Shown: positions 26,369 through 34,829, counted from the first letter of the stretch. The stretch: DNA of 64,000 nucleotides from Pseudidiomarina insulisalsae (GCF_003987065.1 NZ_PIPY01000004.1:124001-188000), one strand, 5' to 3'. Notes: generated from the sequence alone by a model not told the origin. Translations and numbers: made by a program.

Positions 26369-26908
26369 ATGAAAGCCCAGGAAGTTCTGGAATTCTGGTT
26401 CGGTGAGCTGGAACCTGCTGATTGGTTCCGTAAAAGCGACGAGCTTGACGCGCGTGTTACCGAGCGCTTCGGTACCGTGTTAAAGGCAGCTGCTGCCGGC
26501 GAATGCTGGCAGTGGCGCCGCTCGGGCTTTGGCCGGCTGGCGGAGATTATCGTGCTGGACCAGTTCTCGCGGAATGTTTATCGCGACACCGCCGCAGCCT
26601 TCGCGCAAGACGCCATGGCCCTGGTGCTCGCCCAGGAGGCCGTGGCACTGGGCGTTGACAGCGACTTCTCTGCCGCCGAAAAAGCCTTTTTGTATATGCC
26701 CTATATGCATAGTGAATCACTGGTCATCCATGACCAGGCAATGGTGCTTTTCAATCAGCCAGGTCTGGAAACCAACTTCGACTTCGAAGTAAAACACCGC
26801 GATATTCTTCAGCGCTTCGGCCGCTATCCGCACCGTAATGCCATTTTGGGGCGCGTTTCCAGCGCCGAGGAAAAAGAGTTCCTGGCCCAGCCAGGTTCGG
26901 CGTTTTGA
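26369..26908 (+). CDS. DUF924 family protein
   Basis: A 179-residue DUF924 protein: EVLEFWFGEL at the start, then VLDQFSRNVYRDTAAAFAQD and the terminal GRYPHRNAILGR. The family is TPR-like in fold and has no established function. It starts eight bases after the BON gene, so co-transcription is likely. The 282 bases after it (26909-27190) show no gene; they are AT-rich and hold only the leader of the next operon. Confidence 0.9.
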   Translation: MKAQEVLEFWFGELEPADWFRKSDELDARVTERFGTVLKAAAAGECWQWRRSGFGRLAEIIVLDQFSRNVYRDTAAAFAQDAMALVLAQEAVALGVDSDFSAAEKAFLYMPYMHSESLVIHDQAMVLFNQPGLETNFDFEVKHRDILQRFGRYPHRNAILGRVSSAEEKEFLAQPGSAF

Positions 26909-27190
26909 TTTTTCGCGTGCTGCTGACGCTTGGTGTGTGTTGTCATTTCTATTTGAGTTTTGGCCAAAATAATGCGGCTTTTTTGCTGCAATAATTAGCT
27001 ACTTTTTTAGATGCTCTAACATACCCTCCATCGACTGATCTTATTAACGTCTCTTCAACGGTATCCTCGTGGTCAGTTGCGGCTGTGCCGACATTAGCGC
27101 TTTTAACTCACGGATTGTTACGTTTTTACCCTGCAACTTTGCACTTCGCTTCGGCTAGACTGGATTAATGTGAAAAGGAGATCACCTGTT

Positions 27191-27520
27191 ATGGATGCGA
27201 ACGTGAGTGCCGAGCGCCTGGCAGTGATGCTGGGTCAATGGCTGAAGTCTGAGCGCGCTGAGCAAGGCATGGATCAGTCGGAGCTTGCCACGCTGGCCGG
27301 GGTGAGTCGCGCTACCGTGTCGAGAATGGAGCGGGGGCAGTCGGTGGCGTCACACTCGCTGTTTAGGTTAATGGCGCAGTTACAGGCACTCGACGATATC
27401 AGCTTGCTGGTGGAAGACAATTATATGAGTACCCAGCAACTTAAACGGAAAATTACAGGTCGGCGCAACAGACAGCGGCGGCATAAATGGGAGGCATTTT
27501 GTGACTACTGGAGCATTTGA
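27191..27520 (+). CDS. Xre-family helix-turn-helix regulator
   Basis: A 109-residue protein. A lambda-repressor-type helix-turn-helix spans about residues 14-70 (QWLKSERAEQGMDQSELATLAGVSRATVSRMERG, read in parts) and a basic tail follows (KRKITGRRNRQRRHK). ATG 27191 has AAAAGGAG 10 bases upstream. Its 3' end overlaps the GPP34-like gene by 20 bases, so the two form one unit and this protein probably regulates it. Confidence 0.8.
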   Translation: MDANVSAERLAVMLGQWLKSERAEQGMDQSELATLAGVSRATVSRMERGQSVASHSLFRLMAQLQALDDISLLVEDNYMSTQQLKRKITGRRNRQRRHKWEAFCDYWSI

Positions 27521-28250
27521 TGACCGCTTTGATCATGGCATTGAGAACCTAAAGCTATACGAAGGGCTCATGCTGCTCGCACTGAATGAAGAGAAGGGCA
27601 CCATGAGCGGTGCGTATGTTGAGTACAGCGTTGCTGCGGCCATATTGGCGGAACTGTTGCTGCTGAAGCGTATTCGGGTAAATGTCGACGATAAAGACAA
27701 GGTTGAGCTGGTAGACGCAACGTCGACCGGCGATAAGGTCATGGACGAAGCGCTGCAAAAGATTGCTGACGCAAAACGGCGCGCAAAGTTGAAAGACTGG
27801 GTGCAGCGCATTGGTCATATCTCGCGGTTAAAGCACAAGGTAGCTGAGCAACTTGCAGCCGATGGCATTATTGCGCTGGAAGAGAAAAAAGTGCTGTGGC
27901 TATTTACCCAGAAGGTTTATCCGGAAGTGAATCCGAAGCCGGAAAAGGAGCTGCGGTATCAGATGCGCCGGTTAGTGCTGGAAAAGCCGCTTGAGGTCGA
28001 CCCGCGCGTCGCGCTGATGGTCTCGCTGGCAAAAAGCGCCCACTTGCTGAGCCAGGTATTCAGCAAGGAAGAGCTAAAGCAGCATAAAGAACGTATTGAG
28101 CAGATTGCCAAAGGCGAAGAACTGGGCGCCATTGCCAGCGATGTGGTTGCCGCAGTTGAGGTGGCTGTAATGGTGGCTGTCATGTTACCGGCAATTACCG
28201 CAGCAACGACCTCGGCAGCGACTTCGGCCTCTACTACCTGTTCGACGTAA
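27501..28250 (+). CDS. GOLPH3/GPP34-like phosphoprotein
   Basis: A 249-residue protein matching the GPP34 pattern: LYEGLMLLALNEEKGT, a hydrophobic AAAILAELLLLKRI helix, TGDKVMDEALQKI, KDWVQRIG and LFTQKVYPEVNP. In eukaryotes GOLPH3 binds PI4P and retains Golgi glycosyltransferases; bacterial homologues are known but mostly uncharacterised. The last ~45 residues are hydrophobic then Ala/Thr/Ser-rich, possibly a membrane-associating tail. It starts at GTG 27501 with GGGAGG upstream. An Xre regulator precedes it and a phosphoesterase follows. Confidence 0.8.
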   Translation: MTTGAFDDRFDHGIENLKLYEGLMLLALNEEKGTMSGAYVEYSVAAAILAELLLLKRIRVNVDDKDKVELVDATSTGDKVMDEALQKIADAKRRAKLKDWVQRIGHISRLKHKVAEQLAADGIIALEEKKVLWLFTQKVYPEVNPKPEKELRYQMRRLVLEKPLEVDPRVALMVSLAKSAHLLSQVFSKEELKQHKERIEQIAKGEELGAIASDVVAAVEVAVMVAVMLPAITAATTSAATSASTTCST

Positions 28251-28263
28251 AGGGAGGGATACG

Positions 28264-29169
28264 ATGTACGACATTATTGGGGATGTGCATGGTCATGGAG
28301 ACCGGCTGGAGGCGCTACTAAGTAAGCTTGGCTATCGCGAACAGCAGGGCGTCTGGCGCCATCCAGAGCGTAAACTGATTTCGGTGGGCGATCTGGTGGA
28401 TCGAGGTCCGCAGCAGCGCAAAAGCGTGGATATTATTCGCGCCATGCAAGAAGCCGACGAAGCCAGGGTGATTATGGGGAATCACGAGTTCAATGCTGTG
28501 GCCTGGGTAACACAAGATGAGAATGGCGATTATCTAAGACCGCATACCGATAAGAACTACACGCAACACAAAGCATTTCTGCAAGCTGCCGAAGCTGACA
28601 GCGATTGGTATCGCAGCACCATTGAGTGGTTTAAAAGCCTGCCGTTTTATCTCGACTTACCCGACCTTCGCGTCACCCATGCCTGCTGGCACGAGCCATC
28701 AAAGCGCATTATCGACCTCCATACTGACGAAGAGGGCGCACTTCACGAAAGCGCCTGGCAGCACGCAACCCGCAAAGGCCACGAGCTCTTTGATGCGATC
28801 GAAATCATGGCGAAAGGCTGGGAAGTTGAATTGCCGGAAGGCTATAGCTTTCTGGACACATCTAAGTTCGAGCGCCGGCATATGCGCACCGAATGGTGGC
28901 GCGAAGACAGCCGTAACTATCGCGATATAGCGATTGGTGTCGAGCCGCTCTCCTCACTGCCAGACGCCGACATTGATGGTGCCGCGCTGCCCGGCTACGA
29001 CCACGCCAAGCCACTTTTTCTCGGCCATTACTGGATGCAGGGCGAACCTTGTTTACAGTCGAAGAAAATCGCCTGCGTCGACTGGTCGGTCGCGAAGAAC
29101 GGTATTCTGGTGGCTTATCGTTTTGACGGTGAGCAGGAGTTACGGGACGATAAGTTTATTTGGGTTTGA
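28264..29169 (+). CDS. Calcineurin-like metallophosphoesterase (ApaH/PrpE type)
   Basis: A 301-residue phosphoesterase with all metal-binding motifs: DIIGDVHGHGD (1-12), GDLVDRGPQ, MGNHEFN, THACWHEPS and LGHYW near the C-terminus. This set matches bis(5'-nucleosyl)-tetraphosphatase/PrpE-like or protein phosphatase-like enzymes; the substrate is unknown. It starts 13 bases after the GPP34-like gene, with AAGGGAGGG upstream, so it belongs to the same operon. The -35 of a strong promoter overlaps its stop codon. Confidence 0.88.
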   Translation: MYDIIGDVHGHGDRLEALLSKLGYREQQGVWRHPERKLISVGDLVDRGPQQRKSVDIIRAMQEADEARVIMGNHEFNAVAWVTQDENGDYLRPHTDKNYTQHKAFLQAAEADSDWYRSTIEWFKSLPFYLDLPDLRVTHACWHEPSKRIIDLHTDEEGALHESAWQHATRKGHELFDAIEIMAKGWEVELPEGYSFLDTSKFERRHMRTEWWREDSRNYRDIAIGVEPLSSLPDADIDGAALPGYDHAKPLFLGHYWMQGEPCLQSKKIACVDWSVAKNGILVAYRFDGEQELRDDKFIWV

Positions 29170-29195
29170 CAAATAGACGTATAGACGGCTATAAT
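29166..29195 (+). promoter_or_regulatory. Near-consensus sigma-70 promoter at island left edge
   Basis: TTGACA (29166-29171) and TATAAT (29190-29195) are both perfect hexamers with an 18-bp spacer; the expected start is near 29202. No protein gene begins within 350 bp, so it most likely drives a non-coding RNA. Confidence 0.7.
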
Positions 29196-29201
29196 CGTTT
29201 T

Positions 29202-29347
29202 GCATTTTGAGTAGAGCCAAGCTCTCGCCAACCTGCCGGCGTTCTCCGCGTTGGTAAGGTGGTTATCGTGTTTTTGCTGACACGAGATGTGCTCAGTAAT
29301 CGGATGGTCGGTTACTGAGAATCATCAAGCATTGCTCTCGATTTTTT
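29202..29347 (+). ncRNA. Candidate structured non-coding RNA upstream of the island
   Basis: About 145 bases follow a near-consensus promoter with no open frame. In order they show hairpins AGAGC/GCTCT (29213-29225), CCAAC/GTTGG (about 29228-29254), TCGTGT/ACACGA (29266-29285) and CTCAGTAA/TTACTGAG (29292-29319). A run of six T (29342-29347) could mark the 3' end, although the hairpin directly before it is weak. Another hairpin (CAGTGACTG/CAGTTACT region, about 29382-29405) follows. The remaining bases to 29566 hold the operator and promoter of the next gene. No known RNA family was recognised. A long untranslated leader is the alternative. Confidence 0.45.
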
Positions 29348-29485
29348 ATCAAAAGTGAAACCTAAGGTTTGAAGCTTGCCCACAGTGACTGTGCTCTCAG
29401 TTACTCGTAGAGGGCGTTGCTGGCTTGGTCTCCCTCAAAAGTGCTCAGATAAACAGAACGCATAAAATCTCTCATCCACAGGATC

Positions 29486-29508
29486 TGAAAGACACGATAT
29501 GTCACACA
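29486..29508. promoter_or_regulatory. Island operator copy 1, upstream of the 559-aa/MoxR/VWA operon
   Basis: A 9-5-9 interrupted palindrome: TGAAAGACA, five bases, TGTCACACA. A CATAAT hexamer (29515-29520) starts six bases after it. The ATG of the first gene is 58 bases downstream. The same 23-bp pattern occurs at 41150-41172 and 49135-49157, in front of the other operons of the island. Confidence 0.7.
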
Positions 29509-29566
29509 AGTGAGCATAATAAGTGATTGTTCCTGATGGTTAAGAGACTGGACATAGAGGACGATT

Positions 29567-31246
29567 ATGCAAGACAAGACGTATGGACTTCGAGTGGCGA
29601 GCAGTCATGATGAACACCTGACGATTAGCGACCCCCAGTTAGTTTGGTTAGAGGTGAGCGAATGTGAGCAATTGCAGTGCCTTGAACTCCAAAACCAGAA
29701 TGACGTTTCAGCCCCAAAGGCAGTGGCGACTCATGAGCGTCATCTGACAATCAACCGAGCGCCAAATCTACGTCGTATTAAAAATCCTCAGAATTTGCCA
29801 TTGGTCATCCACTTAGATGCACGCGGACGTTTAAAACCACTGCTAGTCGAGGGTCCCGTACATCACATCGACTTCTGTTGGGAAAAAGGTGAGTTTGGGA
29901 GTTCTCGCCGATATGAAACAGTCATGCTCCTGCCCGTTCAATCATTAAGCCAGTATCGACAGGAGGTTGAGCTTCTGTGCAAGGATGCACTACTGGTGCT
30001 TTATTCGCCTGAGTCGAGCAAGAGCCTTAAAGCCACAAGTCTTACAATTTTACAAATTGAGACCAATGCTGAAGTTGTCGTTACCGACCTGGCTGAAATA
30101 CAACAAATTCATATGAACAGTCGGGATAAACAGTTACCTGCACGGCTGCTGGCAACTCAATGCCCTAAACTTGAGCTGATAAATAAACTGGGTACCGAAC
30201 CTACGAAGGCATATGCAAAGATTAGCCGTTGTGGACGTAATCGGCTGAAATTCACAGGCGCTTGGTATCGGATAGCGTTGGCAGGATGCACCATTCGGCG
30301 ACTTTCTGTTGAAATGGCGCAAGCGCTTCATGTGGCGGGCGTTTGCCATATCGAGGAAGTACATGTTCCCAACACGATGCGAGTAGTTAACCAGGCAACC
30401 AATTGGTTTGCTGATGGCGTTATTCCTGATATCAACGAATCTACGTTGTCTGATCTCAAGCAGCGACTTAATGACCCATCGAGCGAACAACCGGATGTCG
30501 AGCTTGTTGAAACCTGCATGGCCGCAGTCCGCCGCTGCCGGCGTCCGAAATCGCGCTATTACGGAATTCAAATACTAAGTTTACTGGCTGAAAGTTACGA
30601 AAAGGGCATTCATCTTGATGAGTTATTTGAAATACGTCGTAACATGCTTCCGCCGCGCACTTCACATCCTTTTCCGGCTGATTTACATATTGAAGGCTGG
30701 CGCGCTGATGTTCGACTTTGGAACTACTTACGACGGGCTTCGCTCGCTGCCAATAAAAATGGACAGTTTGTCCGTATCAACAATTACTACCTTGAGCATT
30801 TTAGCGGCACCGACCAAAAAGGCGAGGCGATTTACGCGCTGATTCGTGAGTGTCTGGACCACCGTAGTGAAGAATTGCTCGAGTACGCACTAAAACAACT
30901 GAAACCGACATCGCCACAACACTCGATATTTATTGATATTTACTTTAACTGGGGCCAGCCGCTTATTATTAAAGGTATAAAACTCTTGTTGTTGGCCATA
31001 CCGCGCCTGGGCGCAAGTACTAAGACAATGGCGATTGAATATATTTTATTGAGTTCCGTTCCTGACCTTTTCCGAACTGCTGTAGACAAACTTATAGAAC
31101 AGGAGCCCTTTCTAACACGGAAGGTCGCGTTACGTCTTGCGAATCAGCACCCAAAAAGTAAAGCCGTATTTATTCACCTGGCTTTGTCGGGCCCGTCGGG
31201 TCATCGCGGTAAACAGCCATCAAGTAAGGAAGGTGCAACAGCATGA
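29567..31246 (+). CDS. Unknown protein with leucine-rich-like N-part and helical C-part
   Basis: A 559-residue protein of no family I can name. The first ~260 residues alternate short hydrophobic strands with polar turns (for example LVWLEVSECEQLQCLEL and LTINRAPNLRRI), giving a leucine-rich or beta-solenoid look. The last ~250 residues are helical, with HEAT-like periodicity. Such layouts often serve as recognition scaffolds. It has a GAGGAC ribosome site, and its stop overlaps the MoxR start by four bases, so it is the first member of a three-gene unit. The gene is accessory in character: a divergent, single-context protein at the head of an operator-controlled operon. Confidence 0.85.
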   Translation: MQDKTYGLRVASSHDEHLTISDPQLVWLEVSECEQLQCLELQNQNDVSAPKAVATHERHLTINRAPNLRRIKNPQNLPLVIHLDARGRLKPLLVEGPVHHIDFCWEKGEFGSSRRYETVMLLPVQSLSQYRQEVELLCKDALLVLYSPESSKSLKATSLTILQIETNAEVVVTDLAEIQQIHMNSRDKQLPARLLATQCPKLELINKLGTEPTKAYAKISRCGRNRLKFTGAWYRIALAGCTIRRLSVEMAQALHVAGVCHIEEVHVPNTMRVVNQATNWFADGVIPDINESTLSDLKQRLNDPSSEQPDVELVETCMAAVRRCRRPKSRYYGIQILSLLAESYEKGIHLDELFEIRRNMLPPRTSHPFPADLHIEGWRADVRLWNYLRRASLAANKNGQFVRINNYYLEHFSGTDQKGEAIYALIRECLDHRSEELLEYALKQLKPTSPQHSIFIDIYFNWGQPLIIKGIKLLLLAIPRLGASTKTMAIEYILLSSVPDLFRTAVDKLIEQEPFLTRKVALRLANQHPKSKAVFIHLALSGPSGHRGKQPSSKEGATA

Positions 31247-32379
31247 ACGATTTATATCCAAGCACTCCGCGCGACGTGCAAACGATTATTCGCGCGCAAT
31301 TAGAATTACTTTGGGAGCAACCTGAATTGGCACAAACAATTCCTCCGTTGATGCTGTGGGGTGCTCCAGGCGTAGGGAAGAGTACTGTAATTCGGGAGCT
31401 TTGCCAGAAACTGGGGATTGAATTTATTGACATTCGCCTGGCGCAACGCGAGCCGGTCGATCTCCGGGGCTTGCCGGTTCCTAAAGAAAATCATGTCGAG
31501 TGGCTGCTGGCAAGTGAATGGCCACGAGATCCAGATAGCCGCGGCATTATTCTGTTTGACGAGTTAAGTGCTGCCGATCGGACCTTACAGGCGGCGGCGT
31601 ACGAGATTATTCTGGATCGTCGTCTGGGTGATTTGTATACGCTACCGAAAGGCTGGTTAGTGATGGGAGCGGGTAACCGTATAGGTGATCGTGCAATAGC
31701 GCACAGTTTTTCAAGTGCACTGGCCAACCGTTTCTGCCACCTCACTCTTGAGCCTGACATTGAACAATGGTGTGTCTGGGCACGACAAAAAGGTATCGAC
31801 CCACTAATTATCGGCTTTTTAAAATTTGCGCCAGAGCATTTTTTCAACCTGACCGACACTACTGAGACGGACTACGGTTGGCCAAGTCCCCGCTCGTGGG
31901 AGCGAGCCGCACTGATGTATTCCCAGGCTCAACGCATGGATCTAAACAAGCAACAGCAACGCATCGTAATTAATGGCTTGATTGGTCCTGGCGCGGCAGC
32001 TGCATTCTTCGCCTACTGTGAGAGTACCGAAGATTTACCTGATGTGCCTGCCATGCTGCGCGGCGAAGTGCCCGTAGAAGTCCCCACAAGTAATGACACG
32101 CTTTATGCTTTTTGTACTTCAGTAAGTTTTCATCTTTGGCTTGCCAACAAGCGCAACTATCAAAAGCGGCTGGATATTCTGTTCAAGATTACCCGTCAAC
32201 TGAATTCAGATTTCGCCACCATGCTAATGCTGGATGTAATGCGTGATGACTCTTATAGCGGCGATGGGGAACGGTTGCATGAGCAACGTGCGGCCTTGAT
32301 TTTTGGCCATCCTGATTATGGTGCCTGGATCGAGCAACATGGCATGGAGTTTGGCTCGGTACTGGAAACTTTAGTATGA
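31243..32379 (+). CDS. MoxR-type AAA+ ATPase
   Basis: A 378-residue AAA+ protein. Walker A GAPGVGKST is at residues 40-48 and Walker B IILFDELS near 102-109, with sensor GAGNR at about 140-145. MoxR ATPases act as chaperone-like remodelers and are typically paired with a VWA-domain protein; here the next gene supplies it. Both boundaries are four-base ATGA overlaps, so the three proteins are probably made in fixed ratio and work together. Confidence 0.9.
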   Translation: MNDLYPSTPRDVQTIIRAQLELLWEQPELAQTIPPLMLWGAPGVGKSTVIRELCQKLGIEFIDIRLAQREPVDLRGLPVPKENHVEWLLASEWPRDPDSRGIILFDELSAADRTLQAAAYEIILDRRLGDLYTLPKGWLVMGAGNRIGDRAIAHSFSSALANRFCHLTLEPDIEQWCVWARQKGIDPLIIGFLKFAPEHFFNLTDTTETDYGWPSPRSWERAALMYSQAQRMDLNKQQQRIVINGLIGPGAAAAFFAYCESTEDLPDVPAMLRGEVPVEVPTSNDTLYAFCTSVSFHLWLANKRNYQKRLDILFKITRQLNSDFATMLMLDVMRDDSYSGDGERLHEQRAALIFGHPDYGAWIEQHGMEFGSVLETLV

Positions 32380-33518
32380 CTTCCCAAACACACAGAAATG
32401 TGACGATACATGAGCTTGAGTGTTTGTTACATCGGGATCGTAGTGCGCTGCTGTTACGCCAACCGTTTACGGCTGGGCTGGCCATGCGTCTGGCCATTGT
32501 AGTGGTGAACGGCAGTGAGGATAGTGCGCGGACGGATCCTCGTATAACCACAGCGGCTACGGATGGCCGCACCCTTTACTTTGATGCCGCATTCACAGCT
32601 GGACTTGATGCCCGCACCCGACAATTCGTGCTTTGCCACGAAGTTTGGCACTGTGTCATGGGCCACCTGCGACGACGGTTTGGACGTGACCATCAGCGCT
32701 GGAATCGTGCTATCGACTACGAAGTGAACGCTATCTGCGGCGACCTGCTTGGTTTTGTACCTGAAACGGCACTTCACAATGAAGAATGGAATCATTTAAG
32801 TGCTGAGGACATCTATGCGCTACTCAAAAAGAACAATGAACCAAAAGCGCTCAGCCTTTTAGGCACATTTGATCAGCACCTGCCTTTAGATCCGTTAGTT
32901 GCTCAACAATGGCGCGAAATGTTGGTGCAATCGATGAAAACAAGCGCCCATGCGGGAAGTTTGCCCGGTAGTTTGCGTCGACGGTTGAAAGCCGCAATAA
33001 CCCGAAGTATACCCTGGCAGCAATTATTGGCGCGCTTCGTACAGACTCAGGCAAGCGGCGAGCGTGAATGGTATCCACCCTCACGGCGTCATATACACCG
33101 AGGTTTATATTTGCCACGTCAGCGGATTAAGTTCATTGAGCTCACGATAGCAATCGATACCAGCGGTAGCTGTGCCCAGGATTTTGGTAAGTTCCTGGCG
33201 CAACTTAACTACCTGCTTAATAGCTACCAACGTTACGAGATTACAGTTTTGCAGTGCGATACTCGCATTGTGAATGTAGCAACTTACACGCCTGAGCGGC
33301 CTTTAAACGCGAACAACTTCGAATTTTCTGGCTTTGGCGGTACTCGTTTCCAACCTGTATTTGACTACGTGCAACACCATCCGACGGCCGCTCTTATTTA
33401 TTTCACGGACGGCTATGCGTGTGACCCGGTCAATAATGCTGATGTGCCAGTGTTATGGGTGCTCACGAGCGATGGGATGGAAGAAATGGACAGTGGTGAA
33501 TCTATAAGGATGAATTAG
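32376..33518 (+). CDS. DUF2201-type protein: metallopeptidase-like domain plus VWA domain
   Basis: A 380-residue protein. The N-terminal part holds a zinc-metallopeptidase motif, HEVWH at residues 88-92, followed by a third His and WNRAIDYEVNA, as in DUF2201 N-terminal domains. The C-terminal part is a von Willebrand A-like domain with the metal-ion site DTSGS at 261-265, the FGGTRFQP Thr region, and IYFTDG. It is the usual partner of MoxR ATPases. Peptidase activity is predicted from the motif only. The gene's end is followed by debris, and the present last residues (about 12) may not be original. Confidence 0.88.
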   Translation: MTSQTHRNVTIHELECLLHRDRSALLLRQPFTAGLAMRLAIVVVNGSEDSARTDPRITTAATDGRTLYFDAAFTAGLDARTRQFVLCHEVWHCVMGHLRRRFGRDHQRWNRAIDYEVNAICGDLLGFVPETALHNEEWNHLSAEDIYALLKKNNEPKALSLLGTFDQHLPLDPLVAQQWREMLVQSMKTSAHAGSLPGSLRRRLKAAITRSIPWQQLLARFVQTQASGEREWYPPSRRHIHRGLYLPRQRIKFIELTIAIDTSGSCAQDFGKFLAQLNYLLNSYQRYEITVLQCDTRIVNVATYTPERPLNANNFEFSGFGGTRFQPVFDYVQHHPTAALIYFTDGYACDPVNNADVPVLWVLTSDGMEEMDSGESIRMN

Positions 33519-33643
33519 AGCTAGTAGAGCAGCGGGGACCGGCGGAATTTACCGATCTCGGGGTTGATGTGCGTTTAAAGAGCGTGGAAGCTATTGATCT
33601 AGCTCCCACACCCTTGCAGTTCGTGGCATCCATTGAAAATTGA
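33500..33643 (+). pseudogene. Protein-like 3' fragment after the VWA gene
   Basis: An open stretch of 47 codons without a proper start, beginning just after a TGA at 33497 and overlapping the VWA gene's end in another frame. It reads like natural protein (VEQRGPAEFTDLGVDVRLK, then TPLQFVASIEN and stop). It could be the tail of a deleted gene, or the original tail of the VWA gene after a frameshift. The source family is not recognised. Confidence 0.3.
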
Positions 33644-33653
33644 ACAGCTCAAT

Positions 33654-33770
33654 TCATTTCTCGAGTGGTTCTAATAATGGGGGCCCGTCAATTTCGGCAA
33701 TGGTCATGTTTAACGGTGGCATCATTTTATTGAGTATGGTTTGCTTACGTTCTTCTGAATAGCGTGGCAC
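33654..33770 (-). pseudogene. N-terminal remnant of an IS transposase (IS3 OrfA-like)
   Basis: On the minus strand, from GTG 33770, 38 codons begin VPRYSEERKQTILNKMMPP, the characteristic opening of an IS3-type OrfA helix-turn-helix protein. They run on to NMTIAEI and then lose similarity before a stop. Only the first third of the expected OrfA is left. From 33771 to 33956 I see no gene, only AT-rich sequence and one copy of a GTAGTG-type repeat. The whole gap 33519-33956 looks like insertion-sequence debris. Confidence 0.6.
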
Positions 33771-33807
33771 AATTAAGCCTTAACGCCCCAACTGGTTAAT
33801 TTTTAAG

Positions 33808-34802
33808 TAGTGTCAACTATCCTGCCAGAGGGGGACAGGAAAACTAAAAAACCGGGCGTAGTGTTCATTTCCATGTAGCAAGCCCATTTCAACTAAATTT
33901 TTTTAGTAACTAGTTATATACCCAACGCTCTATGCTTAATTCTGTTTTCCTTCTTACTATTGTCGACTTAGGTGATCGGCGATTGGTTTAAACCATTCCA
34001 TAAACTCATCAAAGTTCTCGATTGGTATGTTACGAGGGTATTTCATTCCGCGAAACCGTGGTAACCCATTAACTAAACTATTGTTTGCATCTCTGATTTC
34101 TAAACTAGGTTTAAATGCCTTGATTTTATTGATATTAGCATTAGTTGACGGTGTATTGGCTAAGCAAATATTAAACAAGTTATTTTCGCGAGACTTGATA
34201 ATGAAATCAATTCCTGACACGTGACAAATAAAACCATATTCACCGTTGGCAAAGGTTGGAAAATAGCGAGAATCATACTCTCGACTATCACTTTCAAAAA
34301 CCAGGTAACCTAAGGTTCGCATTGACTCTCTTATGTAGTCAATAGTTGAGACCGTTCCAGCATGACGCAGATACTCTCGCTTCATTTCAGCGGCTCGACC
34401 ATCACCCGGTATGGGTGGGTCTAGGTCAAAATTCCCTTCATGACTGCCTTTAATACGGATATTTTCATGCCCGTGACCACGATTCAAGTTTGTAAGTTCT
34501 GAGTGGCCATAAACCCAGTTTATCAAAGTGGCTTCAACTGCTAATGCTTCAGCTTTTGTTTTATAACGGCCTATAACTATACATATCGGTTTATAACCGG
34601 ATTCAATTAACTCATTAATTTTATTATGCTTTGGGTGTTTAAGTTTTTGACGATTAGCAATTAACGTATCATACTCATTAAGATGGGCGTGAACACGTTG
34701 ATCTTGACCTTCTCCAACATAAAAAACAGACAAATCACGCGGATCAATTAGTTGATATACATAGTAACGAAGCATTGTAAATCTCCAAGTGTAGTGGTCA
34801 AC
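33808..34802. repeat. Direct repeat GTAGTG(G)TCAAC flanking the GIY-YIG gene
   Basis: GTAGTGTCAAC (starting at 33808) and GTAGTGGTCAAC (34791-34802) have the same orientation and bracket the GIY-YIG gene. The right copy continues into ACAAAACCCCGGACTCC, which resembles IS3-family terminal sequence. The pair may be IS ends or a duplication left by the insertion that brought the segment in. Confidence 0.35.
33957..34775 (-). CDS. GIY-YIG nuclease-domain protein
   Basis: A 272-residue protein. Its N-terminal ~110 residues form a GIY-YIG-type domain: YYVYQLIDP, then VFYVGEG, a run of basic residues, and an EATLINW helix with the metal-binding Glu. The following ~160 residues are unknown, with an aromatic-rich FICHVSGIDFIIK strand region that may recognise DNA. 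The segment is markedly AT-richer than its neighbours and lies beside transposase debris and a direct repeat, so it was probably inserted separately. It could be a homing-type or restriction-type nuclease. Confidence 0.7.
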   Translation of the reverse strand: MLRYYVYQLIDPRDLSVFYVGEGQDQRVHAHLNEYDTLIANRQKLKHPKHNKINELIESGYKPICIVIGRYKTKAEALAVEATLINWVYGHSELTNLNRGHGHENIRIKGSHEGNFDLDPPIPGDGRAAEMKREYLRHAGTVSTIDYIRESMRTLGYLVFESDSREYDSRYFPTFANGEYGFICHVSGIDFIIKSRENNLFNICLANTPSTNANINKIKAFKPSLEIRDANNSLVNGLPRFRGMKYPRNIPIENFDEFMEWFKPIADHLSRQ

Positions 34803-34829
34803 AAAACCCCGGACTCCTTTTTAGTTAAT

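Noticed and set aside
29202-29440. Retron ncRNA, Y RNA or tRNA-like element
   Set aside because: No reverse transcriptase, TROVE protein or RtcB is encoded nearby and no T-loop or acceptor stem is visible; only a generic structured RNA is supported.
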